This document shows, in pieces, positions 8,151-15,721 of a DNA stretch of 64,000 nucleotides. Source of the DNA: Xylophilus sp. Leaf220 (GTDB lineage: Bacteria; Pseudomonadota; Gammaproteobacteria; Burkholderiales; Burkholderiaceae_C). How positions within the stretch are numbered: position 1 is the stretch's first letter; the number at the start of each line of letters is the position of its first letter. The DNA is taken from contig NZ_LMKO01000023.1 of the NCBI RefSeq assembly GCF_001421705.1, forward strand, positions 232,639 through 296,638. The letters are read 5' to 3'. A model generated the notes under the pieces. The model made no database searches. It was not told the origin of the DNA and saw only the letters and a list, made by a program, of their open reading frames with translations. The translations under genes and the position numbers were made by a program.

Positions 8151-9579
8151 GCGCCTGGTACATCTCGGCGAGCTTCGCCCGGTCGATCTTGTAGTTGACC
8201 GAGACCGGCATGCGCTCGCACGCCAGCAGTTCGGTCGGCAGCATGTAGTGGGGCAGGCGCGCGGCGAGGCGCGCCTTCCAGTCGGCTAGTTCGGGAGGCA
8301 GGACGGTGCCCGACTCGCCGGTTTCCACGAAAGCCACCAGGCGCGCGACCGCGCCGTTCGGCCGCCGCAGCGCGACGGTGGCGGCCGCCCGTGCGCCGGG
8401 CAGGGTCGACAGCGCCGCGTCGACCTCCAGCAATTCCAGCCGGTAGCCGTTGAGCTTGATCTGGTCGTCGATCCGGCCGTGGCAGAACAGCATGCCGCTG
8501 CCGTCCTCCGCCCCCAGGTCGCCGGTGCGGAAACCGCGCTGGCCGTCGCGCACGAACATGCGCGTCTGGTTCAGGTCGGGCCGGTTGATGTAGCCGCGCA
8601 TCACGTGCGGTCCGACGATGCAGAGCTCGCCGCCGTCCACATAGACCTGCGTGTCGCGCTTGGCGCGGCCGATCGGCATCACCGCGTCGGTCGCGAGCTG
8701 GGCGTCTTCGACCACCAGCAGCGTGGTGGCGACGGTGGCCTCGGTCGGTCCGTAGGTGTTGAGGATCGGCACGTCGGGAAAGCGCTTGCGCAACTGGCGC
8801 GCCAGCGGCACCGGCAGCGGCTCGCCGCAGAAGAGAAAGGTGCGCAAGGAGGGCAATGCCGCCTGGGTGAAGCCCGGGTTGAGCAACTGCTGCTGCGCGA
8901 AGGAGGGGGTCGATACCCAGGTGCTCACGGCATGCCGCTGGATCAGCGCGGCGACCTCGAGTGGCGAGGCACCCGCCTGCCGGTCGAGCATCATGATGCA
9001 GCCCCCCGTCGCGAGCGTGCCGAACACATCGTAGAGCGACACGTCGAAGCTGAACACCGTGTGGTCCAGGAACACCGGCCGTTCGCCTAGCGCGAAGTCC
9101 AGCCGCATCCAGTCGATCAGGCCCTGCACGCTCTCGCGGCCGATCTGCACGCCCTTGGGCTTGCCGGTGGTCCCGCTGGTGAACATGATGTAGCAGAGGC
9201 CCGCCTCCGCCAGCACCGGGGCGGGGCCCTCGCGCAAGGTCTGGAACCGGCCGGTTTCCGCGTCGTACAGCAGGTGGGCGTCGAGCGTGTCGACAATGCT
9301 CTGCAAACGGTCCTGCGGGTAGACCGCGTCGACCGGCACGAACGGCGCCTTGAGCATCAGCGCGCCGGTGAGCGCGACCATGAACGCGGCTTCCTTGTGG
9401 CCGCGGACCACGATCGGCGCGTCGGCCCGCAAGCCGCGCGCGCGGGCCTCGTCGCACCAGGCCTGCGCTTCTTCGCGCAGTTCCCGCCAGCGCAGGCTGC
9501 GGTCGTGCGCAATGACGGCGAGGTCGTCGGGGCGCGTCAGCAGGTCCAGAAACGCGCCGGCCTCGAAATCGAAATGCAT
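8140..9579 (-). CDS. DltA-like AMP-forming (amino)acyl-carrier-protein ligase
   Basis: This 479-residue adenylation enzyme activates an acid with ATP and loads it on a carrier protein. Motifs are complete: phosphate loop FTSGTTGKPKG (133-143), TYGPTEAT (275-282), RTGDL (351-355) and the C-terminal lysine in VNYKIDR (Lys464). Its middle is very like DltA, the D-alanine ligase of teichoic acid modification: FSFDVSLYD (Asp179, where amino-acid-activating enzymes bind the amino group), WVSTPSFAQQQLL and FLFCGEPLP (Cys251, matching the DltA cysteine linked to D-alanine preference). An amino acid such as D-alanine is therefore the best guess, but DltA-like enzymes can also take proline. It follows the carrier-protein gene by 23 bases. 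A GGAG element precedes the ATG. Confidence 0.8.
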   Translation of the reverse strand: MHFDFEAGAFLDLLTRPDDLAVIAHDRSLRWRELREEAQAWCDEARARGLRADAPIVVRGHKEAAFMVALTGALMLKAPFVPVDAVYPQDRLQSIVDTLDAHLLYDAETGRFQTLREGPAPVLAEAGLCYIMFTSGTTGKPKGVQIGRESVQGLIDWMRLDFALGERPVFLDHTVFSFDVSLYDVFGTLATGGCIMMLDRQAGASPLEVAALIQRHAVSTWVSTPSFAQQQLLNPGFTQAALPSLRTFLFCGEPLPVPLARQLRKRFPDVPILNTYGPTEATVATTLLVVEDAQLATDAVMPIGRAKRDTQVYVDGGELCIVGPHVMRGYINRPDLNQTRMFVRDGQRGFRTGDLGAEDGSGMLFCHGRIDDQIKLNGYRLELLEVDAALSTLPGARAAATVALRRPNGAVARLVAFVETGESGTVLPPELADWKARLAARLPHYMLPTELLACERMPVSVNYKIDRAKLAEMYQALNG

Positions 9580-9602
9580 CGTGGTGGCTCCGCGGCCGTG
9601 GC

Positions 9603-9836
9603 TCAGGTATGCGCGACGACGTAGGCCGTGAGGGTGCGCAGCGACTGGAGGTGCTCCTCCACCTCGGTGATCGGCACGGTGCAGCCGAAGCGGGCTTCGA
9701 CGGACAGCATCAGGTCGACCGCCGCCACCGAGTCGAGCAGGCCCGATTCCAGCAGCAGCGTGTCGGGCGCCACTCTTTTCAGGACGATGGCCTGGACCAT
9801 GGTGGCGAGTTGGTCTTCGACTTCGGAGGGGGTCAT
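9603..9836 (-). CDS. acyl/aminoacyl carrier protein, DltC-like
   Basis: This is a small acidic helical protein of 77 residues. Ser36 in ESGLLDSVAAVDL is the 4'-phosphopantetheine attachment site (DSV in place of the usual DSL). The ATG at 9836 is preferred over an in-frame TTG 30 bases upstream. The gene lies between the dehydrogenase (64 bases upstream) and the AMP ligase (23 bases downstream). This indicates a dedicated carrier that the ligase charges and whose cargo the dehydrogenase may oxidise. Fatty-acid ACP is unlikely because no fatty-acid synthesis genes are near. Confidence 0.85.
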   Translation of the reverse strand: MTPSEVEDQLATMVQAIVLKRVAPDTLLLESGLLDSVAAVDLMLSVEARFGCTVPITEVEEHLQSLRTLTAYVVAHT

Positions 9837-9900
9837 GGGAAGTGGCTCGTGGAATGCGAAAGACAAAAAAGCGTAGACAGGGCTCTGCGGGCGCTCCGCC

Positions 9901-11073
9901 TCACACGTCGCGGGTGAGCGGCACGCCGAGCACCACGGTGGAGAGACTGCCGAGGATACGGTCGTCGTTGACCATCACCATCGCGGAATGCGCATCGCGG
10001 ATGTGGCGGCTCAGGTAGAACTCGCCCTCCTCCATGTAGCCCTGGATGCCGCAGATGCGCAATGCGATGTCGGTGATGCGCAGCACCAGCTCCGAGGCGC
10101 CCACCTTCAGCGCGTTGTAGCTCACCATGCGGTCGATCGACGAAGTGCCGCCCGCCCCGTCCTCGTACAGCGCGATATTGGCAGAGAGCATGGCACGGAA
10201 CTGCTGCACCAGGCTTTCGCCCTCGGCCAGCCGCAGGTTGGCGATCGGGTTGAGCGGCATACCGGCCCGGTTGCGCTGGCGCAGGAAATCGCGGGCGCGC
10301 GACAGGGCTGCCACTGCGATCCCCAGCCAGACCGCGCCCAGCAGGATGTGCGAGCTGGGCAGCATCGTGTGCGACATGGCCGCCGAGAACGGACCCGGAA
10401 GCACCTGCTCGACCGGGCAGCGTGCGGCGAGGTCGAAGCGGTCGGTGCGGGCGCCGCGCATGCCCAACGGGTTCCACTTGTACCGGCCCTCGAGCACCAG
10501 CTGGTCGCGCAGCACCGCGACCAGTTGCTGGTCGGCCGCCGCCGCGTCCTCGGAGCGGCGGGCAGAGACCAGGAAGATGTCCGCCGCCATCGAGTAGGAG
10601 ATGACCGAGCCGCGCTTGTCCAGGTGGAGCAGCCCGTCGTCTCGCCGGTCGAGAAAGCAGGCGCTGGTGCGGATCGATCCGCCGGTGGCGCCCTCGGTAG
10701 TCGCCGAGGCCACCAGCGACTGCTCGCGCACCATGCGTTCCAGCAGCGACTGGTGCCATGCGCTGTCGCCCGCATGGCGTATCGCCACCGCGGCCTGCGA
10801 GTGGTGCATCGCGAAGATCAGCCCGGTGGCAGCGCAGCCTTCGGACAACCGGCGGCACAGGTTGGCGACCGCGCGCATCGACCATTCGGGGCCGCCGAAC
10901 CGTGCCGGCACCAGCAAGCCCAGCAGGCCCTCCGACCGCAGGGAGTCCAGCGCCTCGGTGGGGATGCGGCCTTCGCGGTCCACCGCGTCAGCATGGTCTG
11001 CCGCGATGGCTGCGGCAGAGGCCGCCACCGCCTCGTCGATGGGACCATGCGGTGTCGCGTTTACAAAATCCAT
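9901..11073 (-). CDS. acyl-CoA dehydrogenase-family flavoenzyme, probably acting on carrier-bound substrate
   Basis: This 390-residue protein has the acyl-CoA dehydrogenase layout: N-terminal helices with GLLGLLVPARFGGPEW (residues about 51-66), a middle beta domain (SATTEGATGGS near 128-138) and a C-terminal helical domain with CGIQGYMEEGEFYLSRHIRD. The usual YEGT motif carrying the catalytic glutamate near the C-terminus is not recognisable; some carrier-protein-specific relatives use a glutamate elsewhere, so activity is not excluded. Next to a carrier protein and AMP ligase it recalls the prolyl-carrier oxidases of pyrrole biosynthesis (PltE/PltL/PltF, PigA/PigG/PigI). No Shine-Dalgarno sequence is visible; the ATG lies in an inverted repeat. 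Confidence 0.75.
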   Translation of the reverse strand: MDFVNATPHGPIDEAVAASAAAIAADHADAVDREGRIPTEALDSLRSEGLLGLLVPARFGGPEWSMRAVANLCRRLSEGCAATGLIFAMHHSQAAVAIRHAGDSAWHQSLLERMVREQSLVASATTEGATGGSIRTSACFLDRRDDGLLHLDKRGSVISYSMAADIFLVSARRSEDAAAADQQLVAVLRDQLVLEGRYKWNPLGMRGARTDRFDLAARCPVEQVLPGPFSAAMSHTMLPSSHILLGAVWLGIAVAALSRARDFLRQRNRAGMPLNPIANLRLAEGESLVQQFRAMLSANIALYEDGAGGTSSIDRMVSYNALKVGASELVLRITDIALRICGIQGYMEEGEFYLSRHIRDAHSAMVMVNDDRILGSLSTVVLGVPLTRDV

Positions 11074-11101
11074 ACAAATGTTTCTTATAGAAATCGTATG
11101 G
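11070..11101 (-). promoter_or_regulatory. inverted repeat spanning the dehydrogenase start codon
   Basis: Outer arms CCATAC and GTATGG (11070-11075 and 11096-11101) and inner arms TTTCT and AGAAA (11081-11085 and 11089-11093) form an imperfect palindrome in an AT-rich patch. Read on the minus strand the second outer arm contains the ATG of the acyl-CoA dehydrogenase gene, and TATAAG in the loop could be a -10 element giving an almost leaderless transcript. It may be an operator or an mRNA hairpin; function is not shown. Confidence 0.35.
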
Positions 11102-11157
11102 CATTCTCGTCCTTGCGACCGGCGGTCACAAGGACGATTGTCGGCTCGTCGGTGTTC

Positions 11158-12144
11158 TCACCGGTTCTGGCCCCAGTCCTTCAGCAGTTGCCGGGCCTCT
11201 GCGGTATCGCCCAGCATCCACGGATCGATCGCGAACGCGATGATCCGCTCGGCGCCGTAGCTGCGTGCGACCCGCAGTTGCGCCTTGACCCGCTCGGCCG
11301 ACGCGGCACGGGCCCGGAAGGCATCGTCGGTGCCCGGCAGGGCGGGCAGTTGCTCGAACAGCTCCACGATCAGGTCGAAGGGCACGCCGCGCCGGCGCAG
11401 CAATGCACGCAGCGGCTCCAGCCCGGCGTAGTTGCCCATGCCGGCCACGCCTACGCCGTCCTGCAGCATCGGGCGCAGCCGCACCTGGTCGAGGATGTCC
11501 GACCACAGGCCGGTCAGGGTGCCGGGCGTGGACAGGCGGCTGAAGAAGGTCGAGACCGCCAGCGGCTCGCGCCCGCCGCCGGCGGCGATCGCCTGCAGCC
11601 AGGCGACCAGCATCTGCCGGCGCTCGGCGGTGGCCCAGTTGTACTGGTCGAGTTCGTAGGGCAGGTACCAGCCGCGAAAGCCCGCCTGCTGCGACCAGCG
11701 GGCCGACTGCATGAAGCCCAGGCTGCGGGCCTGGGTGTCGGCCAGGAACGCGGGCAGCACCGCGGGGTCTTTCGAGCCCATGGCCGTCCACCAGCGCTCG
11801 TCGTAGGGCAGGCCCATGCGGATGCCCATGCCTTCGCGGCCGGCCTCGTCGAACAGCAACGTCAGCAGCGTGTCGGGCAGGTCCCAGGGCGATGCGCCGC
11901 CGTAGGCGGCACTCCACTGCAGCACGATCTCGTCGCAGCCCAGCGCGCGGGTGGTGCGCAGCCGCCGCCGCCACTCCTCGAGCGAGAGCGCTTCGTAGCT
12001 CTTCCAGGGCTGCAGGAAGGTGCCCTGGAACTTCTCGGGCGGGCTGGTGCAGCCGGCGAGGACCGCCGCGGCGGCCAGGCCGAGCCAGGTGCGTCGTGAG
12101 GGCCGCGGCACGGGCGACGGGAAAGACAGGGTGGTCTGCGGCAT
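11158..12144 (-). CDS. lipoprotein with DUF4434-like glycosidase-type domain
   Basis: The ATG at 12144 is chosen over an upstream in-frame TTG. The 328-residue product has a lipoprotein signal with twin arginines (PSRRTWLGL, residues 15-23) and lipobox LAGC with Cys32. The mature protein begins GTFLQPWKSY, as DUF4434 proteins do; these are predicted to be TIM-barrel, glycoside-hydrolase-like. Acidic residues in DEIVLQW, YLPYELDQYNW and AFAIDPWM are possible active-site positions. It is first in the minus-strand run with the dehydrogenase, carrier protein and AMP ligase, so I infer a role in trimming or handling the polysaccharide at the membrane. No substrate can be assigned. Confidence 0.65.
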   Translation of the reverse strand: MPQTTLSFPSPVPRPSRRTWLGLAAAAVLAGCTSPPEKFQGTFLQPWKSYEALSLEEWRRRLRTTRALGCDEIVLQWSAAYGGASPWDLPDTLLTLLFDEAGREGMGIRMGLPYDERWWTAMGSKDPAVLPAFLADTQARSLGFMQSARWSQQAGFRGWYLPYELDQYNWATAERRQMLVAWLQAIAAGGGREPLAVSTFFSRLSTPGTLTGLWSDILDQVRLRPMLQDGVGVAGMGNYAGLEPLRALLRRRGVPFDLIVELFEQLPALPGTDDAFRARAASAERVKAQLRVARSYGAERIIAFAIDPWMLGDTAEARQLLKDWGQNR

Positions 12145-12300
12145 CCGGGGCCTCGGCAACGAAATGGTCGGGCCCTAGTTTCGCCGTATTGGGCCGACGG
12201 TGCCGTGCGGGTTCGCGTTGGTGAAAGCTCCCTGGCGGCCCCGTCGTGCGGCACCGACAATCTGCGCTTCCCGAATTCCACCGCTCCAGGAGACACCACC

Positions 12301-13269
12301 ATGATCCGCCGCCAGTTCCAGTTCGCCTGCCTGTCGCTGCTGCTCGCCGCCAGCGCCCACGCGCAGACGGCCTATCCCAACAAGCCGATCCGGCTGATCG
12401 TGCCCTTCCCGCCCGGCGGCGGCACCGACATCCTGTCGCGGCTGGTGGCCAACAAGCTGACCGAGGTGTCGAAGTGGACGGTGATCCCCGACAACCGCGG
12501 CGGTGCGGGCGGCACCATCGGCATCGCCGAAGCGGTGAAGGCGGCGCCCACCGGCTACGAGATGGTGATGGGCCAGAAGGACAACCTGGTCGTCGCGCCC
12601 TGGCTCTACAAGGGCCTGAGCTACAACCCGACCACCGACCTGGTGCCGGTGGCGCACGTGGCCTACACGCCGGTGGTGATCGTCACCGCCGCCAACTCCA
12701 AATACAAGACGCTGGCCGACGTGGTCGCCGCGGCCAAGGCCGCGCCCGACAGCATCACCTACGGCTCGCCCGGCAACGGCACCACGATCCACCTGGCGGG
12801 TGAGATCCTGAAGACAACCGCCGGCATTCAGATCCGCCACGTGCCCTACAAGGGCTCCAACCCCGCGATGATGGACGCGCTGGCCGGCAACATCGACCTG
12901 ATGGTGTCTTCGGTCCCCTCGGCCATCGGGCAGATCAAGTCGGGCAAGCTGCGGGCGCTGGCGGTCACTTCGGCCCAGCGCAGCAGCTCGCTGCCCGACG
13001 TGCCCACGGTGGCCGAGTCGGGCTACAAGGGCTTCGACGTGAGCACCTGGTACGGCCTCTTCATGCCGGCGGCGGCACCGAAGGACGCGGTCGCCCGGGT
13101 GCACGACGAGGTGAACCGCCTGCTGGCCACGCCCGAGATGGTCGCGGCGATCCAGGCGCAGGGCGCCGAGCCGAAAGCGATGAGCGCCGACGCCTTCGCG
13201 CAACTGCTCAAGACCGACTACCTGCAGTGGCGCGACATCGTGCGCAACTCGGGCGCGACGGTGGAGTAG
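12301..13269 (+). CDS. Bug/TctC-family periplasmic solute-binding protein
   Basis: This 322-residue protein has a signal peptide ending SAHAQ (about residue 21) and the family start YPNKPIRLIVPFPPGGGTDI (residues 24-43). Further family features are GSPGNGTTIHLAGE and HVPYKGSNPAMMDAL. Such proteins bind organic acids; members without linked TctA/TctB membrane genes are very common in Bordetella and Comamonadaceae, and this one is also an orphan. AGGAGA lies about 7 bases before the ATG. It is divergent from the DUF4434-like gene across 156 bases. The ligand is unknown. Confidence 0.9.
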   Translation: MIRRQFQFACLSLLLAASAHAQTAYPNKPIRLIVPFPPGGGTDILSRLVANKLTEVSKWTVIPDNRGGAGGTIGIAEAVKAAPTGYEMVMGQKDNLVVAPWLYKGLSYNPTTDLVPVAHVAYTPVVIVTAANSKYKTLADVVAAAKAAPDSITYGSPGNGTTIHLAGEILKTTAGIQIRHVPYKGSNPAMMDALAGNIDLMVSSVPSAIGQIKSGKLRALAVTSAQRSSSLPDVPTVAESGYKGFDVSTWYGLFMPAAAPKDAVARVHDEVNRLLATPEMVAAIQAQGAEPKAMSADAFAQLLKTDYLQWRDIVRNSGATVE

Positions 13270-13302
13270 AGCCCCGCAGGACGAATGGCGAGCCATCTGG
13301 TT

Positions 13303-13344
13303 ATCCTTGCAAATCTGGTAGTCGCACTCCACAATTGCAAGGAT
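13303..13344 (+). promoter_or_regulatory. inverted repeat ending in the start codon of the DUF4143 ATPase
   Basis: ATCCTTGCAA (13303-13312) and TTGCAAGGAT (13335-13344) are perfect 10-base inverted arms with a 22-base spacer. The right arm ends within the ATG at 13343 and holds the only purine-rich AAGG, which lies directly against the ATG, too close for a normal ribosome site. It could be an operator for autoregulation or a hairpin hiding the start. Confidence 0.45.
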
Positions 13345-14509
13345 GTTTCACCGGCAACTCCAGTCCCGGCTGCTCGACGAAATCGGGCATTCACCGGCCG
13401 TGGCGCTGTTGGGCCCGCGCCAGGTCGGCAAGACCACGCTGGCCCTGGCCGTCGCGCAAGACCGCACCAGCCTCTACCTGGACCTGGAGTCGGAGCGCGA
13501 CCGCGCCAAGCTCGCCGAACCCGAGCTGTACCTGCCCGAGCACCGGGGCAGCCTCGTCATCCTCGATGAAGTGCACCGGGTGCCCGGGCTGTTTCCGGTG
13601 CTGCGCGGCCTGATCGACCAAGCGCGTCGCCTAGGCTACCGTTCCGGGCAGTATTTGCTGCTCGGGTCCGCTTCCCTGGACCTGCTGCAGCAGTCGGGCG
13701 AAACCCTCGCAGGCCGCATCGCCTATCTGGAACTCGGCCCCCTCGGCATTGCGGAGACGGGCGATGACAGCGCGGACACGCTGTGGCTGCGGGGCGGATT
13801 CCCCGACAGCCTCACCGCACCCGGCGATGCCCGCAGCCTGCGGTGGCGACACAACTTCATCCGCACCTACCTGGAACGCGACATCCCGCAATTCGGACCG
13901 CGCATCGCCGCCGAAACCTTGCGCCGTTTCTGGACCATGCTGGCCCACCACCAGGGCGGCCTGCTCAACGTCGCACAGTTGGCGCGCAACCTGGGCGTGG
14001 ACGCGAAGACGGCCCACGGCTACATCGACCTGCTGTGCGATCTGCTGCTGGTCCGGCGGCTGCCGCCCTGGCACGCGAACATCGGCAAACGCCTCGTCAA
14101 GTCGCCCAAGGTGTATGTGCGCGACAGCGGCCTGGTGCATGCCCTGCTCGAGATCGAAAGCCGCGAGCAGCTGCTTTCCCATCCGGTCGTCGGCGCCAGC
14201 TGGGAAGGTTTCTGCATCGAGAACCTGGTCGGCACGGCGCCCTCCGAGGCGCAGGCCTATTTCTACCGGACCGGGGGCGGCGCGGAGATCGACCTGCTCG
14301 TCGCATGGCCGGGCGGCGAGCTCTGGGCCATCGAGATCAAGCGGAGCCTGGCGCCCAAGGTGGAACGCGGCTTCCATGCGGCCTGCGAAGACCTGTCTCC
14401 CACCCGCAAGCTGGTCGTCTATCCCGGACAAGACACCTTTCCCCTGGGCCATGGCATCGAAGCCGTGTCGTTGGCGCATGCCTGTCGTCTGCTGACAGGC
14501 AGGGGCTGA
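13343..14509 (+). CDS. AAA ATPase of the AAA_14/DUF4143 family
   Basis: This 388-residue protein has a Walker A GPRQVGKT (residues 24-31), a Walker B in LVILDEVH (about 69-76) and the GSASLDLLQQSGETLAGR element typical of the family. It is followed by a winged-helix-like middle (LNVAQLARNLGVDAKTAHGYIDLL) and the C-terminal DUF4143 domain with a nuclease-like core (GGGAEIDLLV...WAIEIKRS). Members are widespread and their role is unsettled; toxin-antitoxin and DNA-related roles have been proposed. The gene stands alone between a solute-binding gene and a convergent membrane-protein gene. Its start codon lies in an inverted repeat. Confidence 0.85.
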   Translation: MFHRQLQSRLLDEIGHSPAVALLGPRQVGKTTLALAVAQDRTSLYLDLESERDRAKLAEPELYLPEHRGSLVILDEVHRVPGLFPVLRGLIDQARRLGYRSGQYLLLGSASLDLLQQSGETLAGRIAYLELGPLGIAETGDDSADTLWLRGGFPDSLTAPGDARSLRWRHNFIRTYLERDIPQFGPRIAAETLRRFWTMLAHHQGGLLNVAQLARNLGVDAKTAHGYIDLLCDLLLVRRLPPWHANIGKRLVKSPKVYVRDSGLVHALLEIESREQLLSHPVVGASWEGFCIENLVGTAPSEAQAYFYRTGGGAEIDLLVAWPGGELWAIEIKRSLAPKVERGFHAACEDLSPTRKLVVYPGQDTFPLGHGIEAVSLAHACRLLTGRG

Positions 14510-14518
14510 CGGCACACC

Positions 14519-15598
14519 TCAGACTCCGGCCGCCGCCTCCGGCGGTGCGGCGACCATCTTCCTGAAGCCCGGCCCCGCGCCGCAGGCGTGGCAGAACTTC
14601 GAGAACGCGCTCTTGCGTGCGTCGCAGCGACCGCAGTGGTCGAACAGGCCGATGCCGCAGTGCGGGCAGAAGTCGATCGCCGGGTTCTTCAGGTCCACCG
14701 GCCGCTCGCAGCCGGGGCAGACGCCCTTGGCCAGGCGGGTCAGCGCGGTGTCGTAGCTCAGCTCGTCTCGGCGCACCGTGTCGGGCTGCTGCTCGGCGAG
14801 CTTCTGGCGCTCCAGGTAGCGGTTGAGCGAGATCACCGCCTGCCGCCCCACCAGCACCGTCACCACGATGCCGACGACGTAGCGCACATAGCCGCCGTAG
14901 CTGGGCAGGTAGGGCACCAGCTCGACGAAGAAGGCGAACAGCGCGAAGAAGATGAAACCCCAGACGAACGGCCACCAGGTGCTCTTGCGCTTCTTCATGA
15001 AGAGCCAGCCGGCGATCGCGAGCAGCGGCAGCGTCAGGGCCAGCCGGTAGCCGAAGACGCGCAGTTCGGCCCGGCGCTGCTCGGCCTGGAATCGCTTCAC
15101 CGCGTCGCGCTCCAGCGCGTCCAGGGCGTCCTGGGCCCGCGCGCGGGCCTGGCGTGCGTCGAGGGCCGCCTGCTCCTGCGCCTCGACCGCCGATTCGGCC
15201 TGCCGCTCGCGTGCCTTGATGCCGTCGAGCGCGCGGGTGCGGGCGATCAGCTCGGTGTCCTGGTCGGCGCGCTGGGTGGCGCTGCGGGTGGCCAGCCAGT
15301 TGTCGAAGGTGGCGGCGGCACTGCGGGTGTCCGACCGGGCCACCTTCAGCCGCAGCCGCGCCTGTTCCAGCGCGTCGTCGGCCTGGCGACGGGAGCCGTC
15401 GGCGGCCCCCAGCGCGGCGCGCTGCTGCGCGGTGGCCGCCGGATCCATGAAATCCTCGACGGTGCGGGTCTGCTCGACCCGCGGCAGGTCGCCCACCACC
15501 GTGCCGCCCAGGCCGATCAGGAACCCCGCGAACACCAGCGCCACCAGCCACAACCCGCGGTGGAACCACTTCTCCGACAACCGTAGACCCTTGCCCAT
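14519..15598 (-). CDS. membrane protein with coiled coil and C-terminal double zinc ribbon
   Basis: The ATG at 15598 follows an AGGAG sequence and is chosen over a TTG two codons upstream. The 359-residue product has one membrane helix (about 14-34), an alanine/arginine/glutamate-rich coiled coil (about 58-165), two or three further helices (about 180-255) and a cytoplasmic zinc ribbon with four cysteine pairs (CPGC, CPHC, CGRC, CHAC, about 295-345). Similar zinc-ribbon membrane proteins occur in Comamonadaceae without known function. It converges on the ATPase gene with only 9 bases between stops. A dispersed repeat lies just upstream of its start. Confidence 0.75.
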   Translation of the reverse strand: MGKGLRLSEKWFHRGLWLVALVFAGFLIGLGGTVVGDLPRVEQTRTVEDFMDPAATAQQRAALGAADGSRRQADDALEQARLRLKVARSDTRSAAATFDNWLATRSATQRADQDTELIARTRALDGIKARERQAESAVEAQEQAALDARQARARAQDALDALERDAVKRFQAEQRRAELRVFGYRLALTLPLLAIAGWLFMKKRKSTWWPFVWGFIFFALFAFFVELVPYLPSYGGYVRYVVGIVVTVLVGRQAVISLNRYLERQKLAEQQPDTVRRDELSYDTALTRLAKGVCPGCERPVDLKNPAIDFCPHCGIGLFDHCGRCDARKSAFSKFCHACGAGPGFRKMVAAPPEAAAGV

Positions 15599-15614
15599 CT
15601 GCAACTCCTCGACA

Positions 15615-15678
15615 CTATGAAATTGATAGCTGGTGGCCGGCGAACGGCGCCGGCCACAGGCACTTTTCTTTCGAAAAA
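15615..15678 (+). repeat. dispersed intergenic repeat, copy 1
   Basis: This copy has a CTAT...ATAG stem, then TGGTGGCCGGCG...CGCCGGCCAC and CACTTTTCTTTCG. Four further copies lie at 26585, 37332, 42866 and 58243. It sits between the zinc-ribbon membrane-protein gene and the DUF2145 gene. Confidence 0.75.
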
Positions 15679-15721
15679 ACCTTCTGCGGTACCTGCGAGC
15701 CTAGCCGCAAGCCGCGGCCGG

